Part shown: positions 44,751-53,190 of the stretch, in pieces | Position numbering within the stretch: position 1 is the first letter of the stretch | Layout: the number at the start of each line of letters is the position of its first letter | Assembly (NCBI GenBank): GCA_041686235.1 | Contig: JAWLED010000003.1 | Coordinates: forward strand, 1 to 64,000 | Source: JAAAOH01 sp041686235 | Lineage (GTDB): Bacteria; Spirochaetota; Spirochaetia; DSM-27196; PWMO01 | DNA length: 64,000 bases | Direction of reading: 5' to 3' | The notes under the pieces: model-generated | Databases searched by the model: none | What the model saw: only the letters and a program-made list of their open reading frames with translations | What the model was told of the DNA's origin: nothing | Made by a program: the position numbers and the translations under genes

Positions 44751-44781
44751 ACACTATATACAGTGTCGGAACGAGACGCAA
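44751..44781 (-). promoter_or_regulatory. nrdR operon promoter with NrdR box
   Basis: Minus strand TTGCGT (44776-44781), 17-bp spacer, TATAGT (44753-44758). The near-palindrome ACACTATATACAGTGT (44751-44766) covers the -10 and differs at one base from the NrdR-box consensus. Only one clear box was found, although pairs are usual. Confidence 0.75.
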
Positions 44782-44865
44782 GGAGAAAAACCGCTTTTTT
44801 ACCGGCCGTTCGGCACTTTTCACGTCCACGAGGTAGCTCTACAATACGCGGCAGGAGGACCGGCA

Positions 44866-45531
44866 ATGCTGGACTACAAAATGCGCCCGGGACGGGGCTC
44901 TCGCGCAGCGGTCATATTGCACGGGTTTGGGGCGAGCTCCGCGGACCTGTATCCTCTCGCCGACGAGCTGGACGGAGACGGGCGCCTTACCTGGTATTTT
45001 CCTGAGGCCCCGTACGGCATTCGCTACGGGGGCGCGGTGCTCGGCAAGGCGTGGTTCCCTCGAAATGAGCAGGAGGTAGCCTCGGCGGTGGAGGGGAGCT
45101 ATTTTGACCGCCTCGAGGATATGGACCCGAGCGATCTGAGCACCGCCGGCTCGGAGATTGGTGAGCTCATATCCGAGGTGGGTGCGTCTTTCGACGGCCT
45201 CGTCCTCGGCGGTTTCAGCCAAGGCGCAATGGTTGCGGTGGAGGCGGTGTGCCGAGCGGGGCGCTCACCGTCGGAGTTGATTCTGTTCTCCGGTTCCGTG
45301 ATTGCCGCACAGCGCTGGCAGGAAGAGCTCGCCGCAGTGGAGAGCTTTCCGTTCTTCCAGTCGCACGGCACGATGGATCCGATTCTGCCGTTCGAGGGGG
45401 CACGGCGTCTGTTCTCGCTGCTCGAAGGCGCCGGTCACTCGGGAGAGTTCCGCCGATTTGATGGAGGACACGAGGTTCCCGGCGAGGTCATAGAGCGAGT
45501 AGGCCGCCGGCTGCGAGGGATAGACCAATAA
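44866..45531 (+). CDS. Phospholipase/carboxylesterase-family serine hydrolase
   Basis: 221 residues, cytoplasmic alpha/beta hydrolase. The oxyanion region is VILHGFGASSADL near residue 16, the nucleophile elbow GGFSQGAM near 115 (Ser), the acid in HGTMDPILP near 167 and the histidine in GGHEVP near 201. The family hydrolyses short acyl esters or lysophospholipids. ATG 44866 follows GGAGGA; an upstream open frame crosses the nrdR promoter and is not used. The last 44 bases overlap the converging bioN gene. Confidence 0.85.
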   Translation: MLDYKMRPGRGSRAAVILHGFGASSADLYPLADELDGDGRLTWYFPEAPYGIRYGGAVLGKAWFPRNEQEVASAVEGSYFDRLEDMDPSDLSTAGSEIGELISEVGASFDGLVLGGFSQGAMVAVEAVCRAGRSPSELILFSGSVIAAQRWQEELAAVESFPFFQSHGTMDPILPFEGARRLFSLLEGAGHSGEFRRFDGGHEVPGEVIERVGRRLRGIDQ

Positions 45532-46234
45532 TTGCCGCGACCGCCGCTGCGGCAACGGCATCCGCTTTGTGAACGGAAAACGCCGGCGGGGTGCGTCGAT
45601 CGGCGTAACCGCGTGCGGCGAGCGCGTCGATGGTTAGCTCGGCCTCGAGCACCGATTCGCGAAGGAGGAGCACCGCCCGGATCCGCACCGAACGCAGGGG
45701 GGACCGACGCGTTTTCATCCCGCGCACGTGCATCGCCTCCACCACCCGGCGATGTATCGCCGCGAGAATAACCGCATGGCGAAGCGCGAGCCCGGCCATG
45801 AGCGCGATGCGCCCCGCGTTGACTCCGGGCACCGGGCGGAGCGCCCAGTGAACGACATCGGTAACGCGGCCGGTGGGCGTGGTGGAGAGGGTCAGCTCGG
45901 CGGCAAGCACCACGAGAAGAAATCCCGCGGCGGTGCGGGCCCCTCGCTCGGCCCCGGCGAGCGTCAGGGTCCCGCCCTCGAGCCCGTGAGTCAAAACGAT
46001 TGCCGCGGCAAGGAACAGGAAAAGGCGTGAGCTCCACAGTGTTTTGAGGGGATTGAGCCGTGAGACGGCGAATCCGGCCAAAAGGGCAAGCGTGAGGACT
46101 GCCCGTGCCGCCCAAGGATCGACGGCGACCGCCGTTACAGAAAACACCGCAAGTGACGCGAGCTTCACCCGCGGGTCGAGGCGGTGCACCGCCGTATCCA
46201 GGTCCACGTAGGAGAACGCCGTCAGTGAAGCCAT
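45488..46234 (-). CDS. bioN: Biotin ECF transporter, transmembrane T component
   Basis: EcfT/CbiQ-family membrane coupling protein of the energy-coupling factor transporter, 248 residues. It has about five hydrophobic helices. The Ala-Arg-Gly coupling-helix motifs are present as MHVRGM (about 176) and ALAARGYA (about 211), which contact the ATPase. ATG 46234 overlaps bioM by 13 bases, so both are co-translated. Together with BioY and BioM it should import biotin. Its 3' end overlaps the esterase gene on the opposite strand. Confidence 0.88.
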   Translation of the reverse strand: MASLTAFSYVDLDTAVHRLDPRVKLASLAVFSVTAVAVDPWAARAVLTLALLAGFAVSRLNPLKTLWSSRLFLFLAAAIVLTHGLEGGTLTLAGAERGARTAAGFLLVVLAAELTLSTTPTGRVTDVVHWALRPVPGVNAGRIALMAGLALRHAVILAAIHRRVVEAMHVRGMKTRRSPLRSVRIRAVLLLRESVLEAELTIDALAARGYADRRTPPAFSVHKADAVAAAAVAAIIGLSLAAGGLLAL

Positions 46235-46929
46235 GTCATGTCTCCAACGGGGCCCCGCGGTGGTTTCAACCCGCATTGCGCGGCGGCCTCGACGGCAATT
46301 TCGGGGGCGGCATCTTCGACGATACGCCCGCGGTCGAGAAGCACGAGGCGAGTTGCGTGGGCGGCGAGCTTCTCGATGTCATGGGTGATGACCGCGAGTC
46401 CGTGTCCGGCGGCGTGCAGAGCGACGAGCAGCGAGAGAACGCTGCGTACGCCGTCGAAGTCGAGGCTGGAGAACGGCTCGTCGAGAATGAGGATATCGGG
46501 GCGGAGTGCCAAAAGCGATGCTATGGAGAGGCGCCGTTGCTCGCCGCCGGAGAGTGTGAACGGGTCGCGCCGCCTCATGGCCTCGAGCCCCGTTTGGGCG
46601 AGCGCCTCACCGACGCGATCGTCGACCGCGGCTCTCGAGAGGCCGGCACTCTCCGGGCCGAGCGCGACATCTTCCTCGACCGTCTGGCCGAGCACCTGGC
46701 TTCTCGTATCTTGAAACACGAGCCTCGCGGGAGCCCCTTCGGTCGTGACGGTCCCGCTGTGAGGGCTCACGAGCCCGGCCATGCACCGGGCAAGAAGCGT
46801 TTTCCCCGCGCCGTTTCTCCCGGCGATGAGACAGAACTCACCTGCCGAAAGGGAGAAATCTACCGAGTCGAGGAGCGTGCGTCCGTGTGGGGACAGCACG
46901 GTGAGCGCCTGGAGCTCGATTCGGCTCAT
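46222..46929 (-). CDS. bioM: Biotin ECF transporter, ATP-binding A component
   Basis: 235 residues. ABC ATPase of the ECF type: Walker A GRNGAGKTLLA near residue 38, Q-loop LVFQDTRSQVLGQTVEEDV near 71, signature LSGGEQRR near 127, Walker B ILILDEPFSSLD near 147, and the switch histidine in ITHD. VFQD with GQTVEEDVALGPE is the ECF Q-loop pattern. ATG 46929 overlaps the bioY stop (ATGA). A single A component suggests it works as a homodimer with BioN. Confidence 0.92.
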   Translation of the reverse strand: MSRIELQALTVLSPHGRTLLDSVDFSLSAGEFCLIAGRNGAGKTLLARCMAGLVSPHSGTVTTEGAPARLVFQDTRSQVLGQTVEEDVALGPESAGLSRAAVDDRVGEALAQTGLEAMRRRDPFTLSGGEQRRLSIASLLALRPDILILDEPFSSLDFDGVRSVLSLLVALHAAGHGLAVITHDIEKLAAHATRLVLLDRGRIVEDAAPEIAVEAAAQCGLKPPRGPVGDMTWLH

Positions 46930-47543
46930 TGCGCGGTATCGTCCGGCGAGGCAGGTGTTCGGCCGCTGCGGTAGGAGGTGATCAGCGGCCGAGTAGCGCG
47001 GGCGACGCCCACCGCCGCCACGATCTTGATTGCATCGCCGGGTAAGAACGGGAGAACACCCCCGGCAAGTGCCCCTGAGGCGTCGAGACCGGCAACCGAG
47101 GCGAGCCATGGCGTTCCCACCGCGTAGATCACGAGCGTTGCGGCAACTGCCGCCGCCGCGTCGCGAACGATTGAGCCGGCGGCGGGTGAGGCGTCTTCCG
47201 CAGCACGTCGGGCGTTTGAGCCGATGAGCCCGCATACCATGACCGCCGGCAGGAACCCGACAAGATACCCACCGGTGGGGCCGGCGAAATGTGCGAGCCC
47301 GCCGCGGGCGGCGGAGAACACCGGCAGCCCGACCGCACCGAGACCGAGATAGAGTGCTACCGCAGCGAGCGACCATCGAAGCGGCAGCAAGAGTCCGGCA
47401 AGCAGAACGAAGAAGTTTTGGAGCACGATGGGTACTGGACTGAAGGGCAGGGGAAATGTAATGTAGGCACCTACAGTGATCAGACCCGTGAAAATCGCCG
47501 CATAGACCGAGTCCGCGATCGCGGCACGTTCAGTGTTGTGCAT
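46926..47543 (-). CDS. bioY: Biotin transporter substrate-binding protein BioY
   Basis: S component of the biotin transporter, 205 residues with about six membrane helices. The family signatures are visible: AAIFTGLITVGAYITFPLPFSPVPIVLQNFFVLLAGLLL (in pieces: PVPIVLQNFFVLLAGLLL near 37-54), LGAVGLPVFSAARGGLAHFAGPTGGYLVGF split over about 67-97, and PFLPGDAIKI near 168. First gene of bioY-bioM-bioN; AAGGAG ribosome site. No biotin-synthesis gene is in the window, so this may be an uptake-dependent organism. Confidence 0.93.
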   Translation of the reverse strand: MHNTERAAIADSVYAAIFTGLITVGAYITFPLPFSPVPIVLQNFFVLLAGLLLPLRWSLAAVALYLGLGAVGLPVFSAARGGLAHFAGPTGGYLVGFLPAVMVCGLIGSNARRAAEDASPAAGSIVRDAAAAVAATLVIYAVGTPWLASVAGLDASGALAGGVLPFLPGDAIKIVAAVGVARATRPLITSYRSGRTPASPDDTAQ

Positions 47544-47564
47544 ACGCTCTCCTTATGGGCGCAC

Positions 47565-47592
47565 ATTCTAACCGTATTGTGAGTTTCGTTAA
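47565..47592 (-). promoter_or_regulatory. bioY operon promoter
   Basis: Minus strand TTAACG, 16-bp spacer, TAGAAT. A weak TAAC/GTTA inverted repeat overlaps it, but the spacing does not fit a BirA operator. Confidence 0.5.
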
Positions 47593-47630
47593 GGGGGGCG
47601 GGGCGCACGAAAAGACCTTTGAGGACTTTC

Positions 47631-48932
47631 ATGTTGCAGACCAAGACCACGTCCGAGACCAAAACCAAGACCAAAACCAAAACTAAGACGCCGGTCCTCT
47701 TGTTTTTCGCAATAGGTATGTTATTTCACGCGAGCGGTCTTCTCGCACGCGAGTTGCCCGAGATGCCGCAATGGCTCTCCGGCGGGGCTCCCGCGGCGGA
47801 GCCGGAGCTGTTTTCCGACGTGGCGATCGTTCTCGAAGCGGAAACCGGGGCCGTGCTATACGAGAAGCGCGCCGACGATGTCGTTCCGCCGGCCTCGCTC
47901 ACCAAAGTGATGACTATACATCTCGTTTTGGAGTCTGCTCGCGACGGTGCCATCTCTCTCGACGAGCGATTCGAAGTGCCTCCTGAAGCGTGGGCGCGGA
48001 ATATGCCGCCCGGCTCTTCGCTCATGTTTCTTGGTCCCGGTCAACACGTGAGCCTGCGACGGCTCACCGAGGGCCTGGCCGTTGCCTCCGGCAACGACGC
48101 CGCGGTAGCCGTTGCGTTGCGGATTGCCGGCTCGGTGGAGGGGTTCGTGGACTTGATGAACCAAGAGGCCGACCGGCTCGGATATGAGGTCATGGAGTTC
48201 AGCGATCCGGCCGGCCTTCGCCCCACCAACCGCATTACCGCGCGCGAGTATGCGGATTTCCTGCGGTATCATATCAACCGATGGCCGGAGGCTCTCGGCG
48301 AGGTGTACGCGAAACCACGCATCGTTTACCCGACCCAGGAGAACTTCGATACAGGAATGATCGGTGGCCCAGTGCAACAGGAAAACCGTAATCCACTTCT
48401 GTTGGAATACCCGGGTGTGGACGGCATTAAGACGGGCTATATCTGGTCTTCGGGCTACAATCTTGCGGTTTCCGCCGAGCGCGACGGGATGCGCCTTATC
48501 GTTGTCACCCTCGGCGCTCACGCGGACAGCGCGGCCGCGGGAATGCGTCAACGCGCCGCCGACGGTGCAACTTTGCTCGACCACGGGTTCGAAAACTATT
48601 CGCTTGCACATCCGAATAGTCCCCGGCTCGAACCGCTGCGAGTGTGGAACGGGGTGGAAAACCACGTTACGCCGGTGGCGGATGAGCAGGTGAGCGCGTT
48701 GGTCGTCCCCAAGGGCAGGCAAGACGACGTGCGGGTGACCGCACGCTTCAACGAGAAGGAGCCCGTTGCTCCGCTCCAAGAGCACGGCGCGCTCGGTACC
48801 CTGGAGTACCGGCTCGACGATACGCTCATCAAAGAGGTTCCGCTCGTTGCCGAGAAGCGGGTCGAAGAGGCGGGCTTTCTAAAGCGCCTCTGGCATAGCA
48901 TCAAACGGTTCGCGAGCCGGCTGTTCGGCTGA
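47631..48932 (+). CDS. D-alanyl-D-alanine carboxypeptidase (S11 family)
   Basis: Low-molecular-weight penicillin-binding protein that trims the terminal D-Ala of peptidoglycan stem peptides, 433 residues, periplasmic. Active-site motifs: SLTK (about 89), SGN (about 153) and KTG (about 266). ATG 47631 follows GAGGA. The signal peptide begins with an odd run of alternating Thr-Lys (about residues 4-19) encoded by an ACCAAA-type hexamer repeat before the hydrophobic core. The C-terminus (about 410-433, FLKRLWHSIKRFASRLFG) is an amphipathic helix, as in membrane-attached DacA-type enzymes. Confidence 0.93.
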   Translation: MLQTKTTSETKTKTKTKTKTPVLLFFAIGMLFHASGLLARELPEMPQWLSGGAPAAEPELFSDVAIVLEAETGAVLYEKRADDVVPPASLTKVMTIHLVLESARDGAISLDERFEVPPEAWARNMPPGSSLMFLGPGQHVSLRRLTEGLAVASGNDAAVAVALRIAGSVEGFVDLMNQEADRLGYEVMEFSDPAGLRPTNRITAREYADFLRYHINRWPEALGEVYAKPRIVYPTQENFDTGMIGGPVQQENRNPLLLEYPGVDGIKTGYIWSSGYNLAVSAERDGMRLIVVTLGAHADSAAAGMRQRAADGATLLDHGFENYSLAHPNSPRLEPLRVWNGVENHVTPVADEQVSALVVPKGRQDDVRVTARFNEKEPVAPLQEHGALGTLEYRLDDTLIKEVPLVAEKRVEEAGFLKRLWHSIKRFASRLFG

Positions 48933-48992
48933 GGCCTGCAGGGCTGCTGTGGAGGTCGGGAGCCGAAGGTTTCCGGCGCCGCGATATGTGTA

Positions 48993-49976
48993 TTACGAGA
49001 CTCCGGTGATTGCCTTTATGTACTGCATGCGCTCGTGGAGTTCCGGTTGATCGCTGTTCGACTGATTCAGCAGTCCGCGAAAATCGTCGATCGAGCCATA
49101 GCCCTTTTCGGTCATCCACCGCTCGATATCGTTTCGAATGGTCGCGATTCGATCGATTCCGTTCTTATAGAGCGTCGAGCACACCTGTACCGTCTGCGCA
49201 CCGGCGAGAAGCAGCTTCACCGCCTCGGCGCCCGTATGCACACCGGTCGACGCCGATACGTCACACCCCACCTCCGGGTGAAGTATAGAAACCCAGCGCA
49301 GCGGCAGGTAGACCTCCTGCGGAGTGCTGAATATGTAGCCGGGGGCAAGTTTCACGGTTTGAATGTTCATGTCCAACTGATAGAACCTGTTGAACAGCAC
49401 GAGAGCATCCACCCCCGCTTTTCGCAGCTCGCCGGCGAAATGGGGAAGGGCGGTGAAAAAGGGCCCGATTTTTGCTGCGATCGGCACTGAGGCACTTCGG
49501 CGCACCTTTTCAATGATATTGAGATAGCGTCGCTCGACCTCATGTGCGGTTTCGTCGAACTTCCGAGGCATGATCGACATATTGAGCTCGATTGCATCCG
49601 CACCGGCCTGTTCGAGTTGCCGTGCGTAGTTCGACCACCACTTCGTCGTGCGTGAATTGAGGCTTGCAATGATGGGGACTTCGGTTCGGCGCTTTGCCTC
49701 TTCCACCAGTGAGAGGTAGGCCTCCGGCCCGAGATGTTTGCCCATTTGCTGCAGGTAGTCCTGCGCCTCAGGGTGCATCGAGACCTCGGCGTCTTCCGCC
49801 TCCTGCTCGGATTCAGCTTCGATTTGCTCTTCGAAAAGCGACTTGAGCACGATTGCCCCGGCGCCGGCTTGCGCGCATCGGAGAACGCCTTCCACGTTCC
49901 GGGTTATTCCGCTACTCGAAACAACGACCGGGTTCTCTAACTCGAGGCCGAGATACGATGTCGTAAGATCTGCCAT
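48993..49976 (-). CDS. Dihydroorotate dehydrogenase-like FMN protein
   Basis: 327 residues, cytoplasmic TIM barrel. It opens like class 1 dihydroorotate dehydrogenases (TSYLGLELENPVVVSSS, then AGAGAIVLKSLFEEQI), with IELNMSIMP near 128, AAKIGPFF near 168 and the phosphate-binding STGVHTGAEAVKLLLAGA near 243. The usual catalytic Cys/Ser loop for dihydroorotate oxidation (NxSCPN-type) is replaced by ELNMSIMP. It belongs to the group annotated as dihydroorotate dehydrogenase-like and may oxidise another substrate. AAAGGA ribosome site. Divergent from the FAD oxidoreductase. Confidence 0.82.
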   Translation of the reverse strand: MADLTTSYLGLELENPVVVSSSGITRNVEGVLRCAQAGAGAIVLKSLFEEQIEAESEQEAEDAEVSMHPEAQDYLQQMGKHLGPEAYLSLVEEAKRRTEVPIIASLNSRTTKWWSNYARQLEQAGADAIELNMSIMPRKFDETAHEVERRYLNIIEKVRRSASVPIAAKIGPFFTALPHFAGELRKAGVDALVLFNRFYQLDMNIQTVKLAPGYIFSTPQEVYLPLRWVSILHPEVGCDVSASTGVHTGAEAVKLLLAGAQTVQVCSTLYKNGIDRIATIRNDIERWMTEKGYGSIDDFRGLLNQSNSDQPELHERMQYIKAITGVS

Positions 49977-50003
49977 GGAACGGATCCTTTATTGCTAATA
50001 TGA

Positions 50004-50032
50004 TTGAGAATTAATTATTACTCAGATAGTAT
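50004..50032 (+). promoter_or_regulatory. Promoter with palindromic operator between divergent redox genes
   Basis: TTGAGA (50004-50009), 17-bp spacer, TAGTAT (50027-50032). The AT-rich imperfect palindrome TGAGAATTAATTATTACTCA (50005-50024; 16 of 20 positions symmetric) fills the space between the boxes, as a Fur/PerR/Rex-type operator would. Confidence 0.5.
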
Positions 50033-50074
50033 ATCTGACGGTGCGAGCTTCAGCAAGTTGCGGAGTACTTAGGC

Positions 50075-51265
50075 ATGGCAAATGAACATGATCTTATAAT
50101 TGTCGGTGGCGGGATCGCCGCACTCTGTGCGGCTCAAAGCTACCGAGAGCATAATCAAAACGGGTCGGTGCTGATCCTCAGCGAGGAAGCATGGCCGCCG
50201 TATCGTCGCACGAAAATCTCGAAACGCCTCGCCGAAGGGTTCGAGCCCGAGGAGCTCGCCGTCCACGAGGATTCGTGGTACGAGGAACAGGGTGTTGAGC
50301 TCGCGTTGGGGCGTCGGGTCGTCAAGATCGATTCGCAGGCTCACGAAGTCGAGGACGCAGAGGGAGAGCGCTACCGCTACGGCAAGCTTATTCTTGCAAC
50401 CGGCAGCGCCCCGGTATACCCGGCTACGATACCGAAAGGTGAGACCGGGCAGTTTCAGGTCCTATATACCCTCGATGATGCCCAGCGAATCATGAAGTCG
50501 GCACAAAAGGCAAAGAAGATCCTCATCTCCGGGATGGGAGTGTTGAGCGTGGAGATCGCCTGGGAGCTGCACAAACTCGGGAAAAAGATCACGCTCGTCG
50601 GGGCAACGCCGCAGCTTTTGCCGAAGCAGCTGAACCTGCGTGCCGCGGAGATCCTCGAAGAGCTCATGAGCGAGGCGGGAGTGCGCTTGTTTTTTCAAGA
50701 GGAAATCCTGTCTTTCGAGCGCAAGAAAAAGGGCGGATTGAACGTTTCGATGATTCGTAACTCCGGGAGCTTCGATCTGATGATCTTGGCCGTAGGGGTC
50801 CGCCCGCGGAGCGAGCTTGCCGCCGAGTCCGGTCTTTCGGTAGGGCAGGGGATTCGCGTGAACCGTGCCATGCGCACGAGCGACTCGGATATCTTTGCCG
50901 CCGGCGACGTTGCAGAGTTCGAAAACGGTCATCTCAGTTGGCTGTGGCACGATGCCGAATACCAGGGAAGCATTGCCGGGGCCAACGCAGCCGGCGACGA
51001 TCAAGAGTACGATTTCCGCCCGTTTCGCTTCCGCACGGAAGTATTTGACAGCTATTTCTTCTCCGTTAACAAGCCGCGTGCACTCGATGCGGCTGAAATG
51101 GAGGAGTTCGAGTTCGAAAACGGATCGCAGTATCGCGCGTTCTACTTCAACGAGGACGTCCTTTCGGGCGTTGTCATGGCCAACGATTCAGATAACGCCA
51201 AGCTCTACGAGCAAGCGGTGCGGGAACGCTGGAGTCTTTCTCGGGCAGAGAAAGACCTGTTCTAG
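50075..51265 (+). CDS. FAD-dependent pyridine nucleotide-disulfide oxidoreductase (rubredoxin/NADH-reductase type)
   Basis: 396 residues, cytoplasmic. FAD site LIIVGGGIAALCAA near residue 7; PPYRRTKISKRL near 45 is typical of NADH:rubredoxin/ferredoxin reductases; GKLILATGSAP near 104; NAD site ILISGMGVLSVEIAWEL near 152; second FAD motif DIFAAGDVAEF near 274. The family moves electrons from NAD(P)H to small redox proteins or to NO/O2 detoxifying systems. It is next to superoxide dismutase and Fe-S genes and divergent from an FMN enzyme, which supports a redox-stress role (inference). Confidence 0.88.
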   Translation: MANEHDLIIVGGGIAALCAAQSYREHNQNGSVLILSEEAWPPYRRTKISKRLAEGFEPEELAVHEDSWYEEQGVELALGRRVVKIDSQAHEVEDAEGERYRYGKLILATGSAPVYPATIPKGETGQFQVLYTLDDAQRIMKSAQKAKKILISGMGVLSVEIAWELHKLGKKITLVGATPQLLPKQLNLRAAEILEELMSEAGVRLFFQEEILSFERKKKGGLNVSMIRNSGSFDLMILAVGVRPRSELAAESGLSVGQGIRVNRAMRTSDSDIFAAGDVAEFENGHLSWLWHDAEYQGSIAGANAAGDDQEYDFRPFRFRTEVFDSYFFSVNKPRALDAAEMEEFEFENGSQYRAFYFNEDVLSGVVMANDSDNAKLYEQAVRERWSLSRAEKDLF

Positions 51266-51323
51266 TCCCGCTTTGGTTGTGTTTCATGGGCTTGGCACCG
51301 TTCTTTCTCGAGGAGGTTTTCCG

Positions 51324-52319
51324 ATGCGAAGAAGTCTTGTTCTAGTGATTGCGGCGTTTTTCCTACTCTCCGCTATGGTCTGGGCGAGCGGCGAGCAAGA
51401 GCAGCCGCTGTCCGCCGATGAAGCCCCCTCGCGCGAGGTCACCGCGGAGGTGCTCAAAGGACCTACCGGCATGGGCATTATCCGGGTTATGGATGAACAA
51501 CCTTCCTTTGCTCCGAATATCGAGGTGAGCTATGGGGTAAACGGCTCTCCGGATGTCCTCGTCTCCAAAGTACTTTCCGGCGAGGTCGACATCGCCGCGC
51601 TACCCACCAACGTGGCGGCAAAGCTCTACAACGGCGGTGTGCCGTACAAGCTCGCGGCGATAAACACGCTGGGGGTGTTGTACGTAGTTTCCAACGGTCC
51701 GGAAATCGAGACATTCGAGGACTTTGCCGGTAAGCGAGTAGACAACTCCGCGCGGGGCTTGAACCCGGATATCATCTTCCGTCATCTGTTGAGCGAGAAC
51801 GGGGTGGACCCGGAGTCGGAGGTCGAGCTTCGGTACTATAATCATACCGAATTGTCTCAGCTTCTCATCGCCGAGCGTTCCGAGCTTGCGGTATTGCCCG
51901 AGCCGTTCGTAACGCGTGTGCTCGACGCCTCCGATTCGGCGCGCGTGGAAATGGATCTCCAAGAGGCCTGGCGTGAGCTCAAAGGAGACGACGCCTTCAT
52001 TGCCATGGGATGTCTGTTGATCAAGGACTCGCTGGTGGAAGACCATCCTGAGTTCGTGAGGAGCTTCCTCGACGAATACGAGGCTTCGATTCAATGGGTC
52101 AATGAAAATCCGCAGGAAGCCGGCCGTTTAATCGAAAAAAACGAGCTCGGTTTCGAGGCGGAAATGGCCGCCGAGGCGATCCCGCGCGCGAACATTCGCT
52201 ACATCGAGGGTGCCGAGGCGCAAGGGCGCTTGGAAGAGTACCTTTCGGTGTTGCGTGATTTCGATCCGGAATCGGTGGGTGGAGAGCTTCCTGACGACGG
52301 GTTCTACCTCGACCTCTAA
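51324..52319 (+). CDS. ABC transporter substrate-binding protein (NitT/TauT/SsuA-like)
   Basis: 331 residues with a signal peptide (MRRSLVLVIAAFFLLSAMVWASG). The mature part follows the periplasmic binding fold of nitrate/taurine/sulfonate/thiamine-precursor transporters (VSKVLSGEVDIAALPTNVA near 75, GVLYVVSNGPEIETFEDFAGKRV split over about 112-134, AVLPEPFVTRVL near 190). ATG 51324 follows AGGAGG. No permease or ATPase gene is adjacent, so it is an orphan in this window and its ligand is unknown. Confidence 0.85.
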   Translation: MRRSLVLVIAAFFLLSAMVWASGEQEQPLSADEAPSREVTAEVLKGPTGMGIIRVMDEQPSFAPNIEVSYGVNGSPDVLVSKVLSGEVDIAALPTNVAAKLYNGGVPYKLAAINTLGVLYVVSNGPEIETFEDFAGKRVDNSARGLNPDIIFRHLLSENGVDPESEVELRYYNHTELSQLLIAERSELAVLPEPFVTRVLDASDSARVEMDLQEAWRELKGDDAFIAMGCLLIKDSLVEDHPEFVRSFLDEYEASIQWVNENPQEAGRLIEKNELGFEAEMAAEAIPRANIRYIEGAEAQGRLEEYLSVLRDFDPESVGGELPDDGFYLDL

Positions 52320-52332
52320 ACGGCCTCCCACG

Positions 52333-52392
52333 GAGCCCACGGAGGGCGCGGCCGTGGCGGGCGCAGAGCCCACGGAGGGCGCGGCCGCGGGA
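52333..52392. repeat. Two-copy GC-rich repeat, 33-bp period
   Basis: GAGCCCACGGAGGGCGCGG starts at 52333 and again at 52366, right after the solute-binding gene. No function evident. Confidence 0.8.
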
Positions 52393-52446
52393 TAGTCCCT
52401 CGGGGTTGATTAGGCTCTTGTATATTACTATTTTGATAAGGAAAGG

Positions 52447-52469
52447 GCGTGGGCAAACCCCACGCTTTT
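52447..52469 (+). terminator. Hairpin upstream of superoxide dismutase
   Basis: GCGTGGG (52447-52453), loop CAAAC, CCCACGC (52459-52465), then TTTT. It may terminate the upstream transcript or act in the leader of the dismutase mRNA, because promoter-like TTGATT-17-TATTTT lies before it. Confidence 0.5.
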
Positions 52470-52497
52470 CAAATCCAAATAGGTAACAGGAGGGTTT

Positions 52498-53112
52498 ATG
52501 CCGTTTCATACACCTGATCTGCCGTATAGCTACGACGCTCTTACCCCGTATGTGGACGAGGAGACCATGCGTCTTCACCACGACAAGCACCACGTGGGAT
52601 ATACTACCAAGCTCAACGCCGCGATCGAGGGAACGAGCTACGAATCGTGGAGTATCGAGGACTTGCTCCGAGGCATCGACGCATTGCCGGACGGCGTACA
52701 GCGCCCGGTCCGCAATCATGGGGGCGGTCATTACAACCACAGCCTGTTCTGGCGGATGATGGCCCCGCATGCCGGCGGCGAGCCCACCGGAGATATCGGG
52801 CAGGCTATTGCCTCGGCGTTCGGAGGCTTCGACGCGTTCAAAGAGCAGTTCAAGAGTACCGCCACCGGCCGTTTTGGAAGCGGATGGGCCTGGCTGGTTG
52901 TAACGAAAGCAGGGGGCCTCGATCTGGTGAGCACTCCGAACCAAGACAATCCCATTTCGCAGGGCCTTACCCCCATTCTGGGAATCGACGTGTGGGAGCA
53001 CGCCTACTACCTTACCTATCGGAATCGGCGCGCGGAGTACGTGGACAACTTCTTCCATATCATCAACTGGGATGAGGTTTCGAAGCTCTACGCAGAGGCG
53101 CGCACGTCTTAA
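52498..53112 (+). CDS. Superoxide dismutase (Fe/Mn)
   Basis: Dismutates superoxide to peroxide and oxygen, 204 residues, cytoplasmic (no signal peptide). Metal ligands sit in MRLHHDKHHVGY (about His27), HYNHSLFW (about His80), and DVWEHAYY (about Asp162 and His166). GSGWAWLV is in the standard place. Sequence features do not settle iron versus manganese. ATG follows AGGAGG. The presence of this enzyme means the cell at least tolerates oxygen, alongside its class III (anaerobic) reductase. Confidence 0.96.
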   Translation: MPFHTPDLPYSYDALTPYVDEETMRLHHDKHHVGYTTKLNAAIEGTSYESWSIEDLLRGIDALPDGVQRPVRNHGGGHYNHSLFWRMMAPHAGGEPTGDIGQAIASAFGGFDAFKEQFKSTATGRFGSGWAWLVVTKAGGLDLVSTPNQDNPISQGLTPILGIDVWEHAYYLTYRNRRAEYVDNFFHIINWDEVSKLYAEARTS

Positions 53113-53190
53113 TGGCACGGCCGGGCGCCCGTTGCCTGCGCGGCGGATACGGCGGCAGCGTCGTGCGGCACCGAGCGGCCCGGCTGATTG

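Noticed and set aside
44700..44800. Second NrdR box
   Set aside because: No second palindrome at the usual distance of about 31 bases from the clear box.
47565..47592. BirA operator before bioY
   Set aside because: The TAAC/GTTA half-sites are weak and the spacing is about two bases too short for the known biotin operator.
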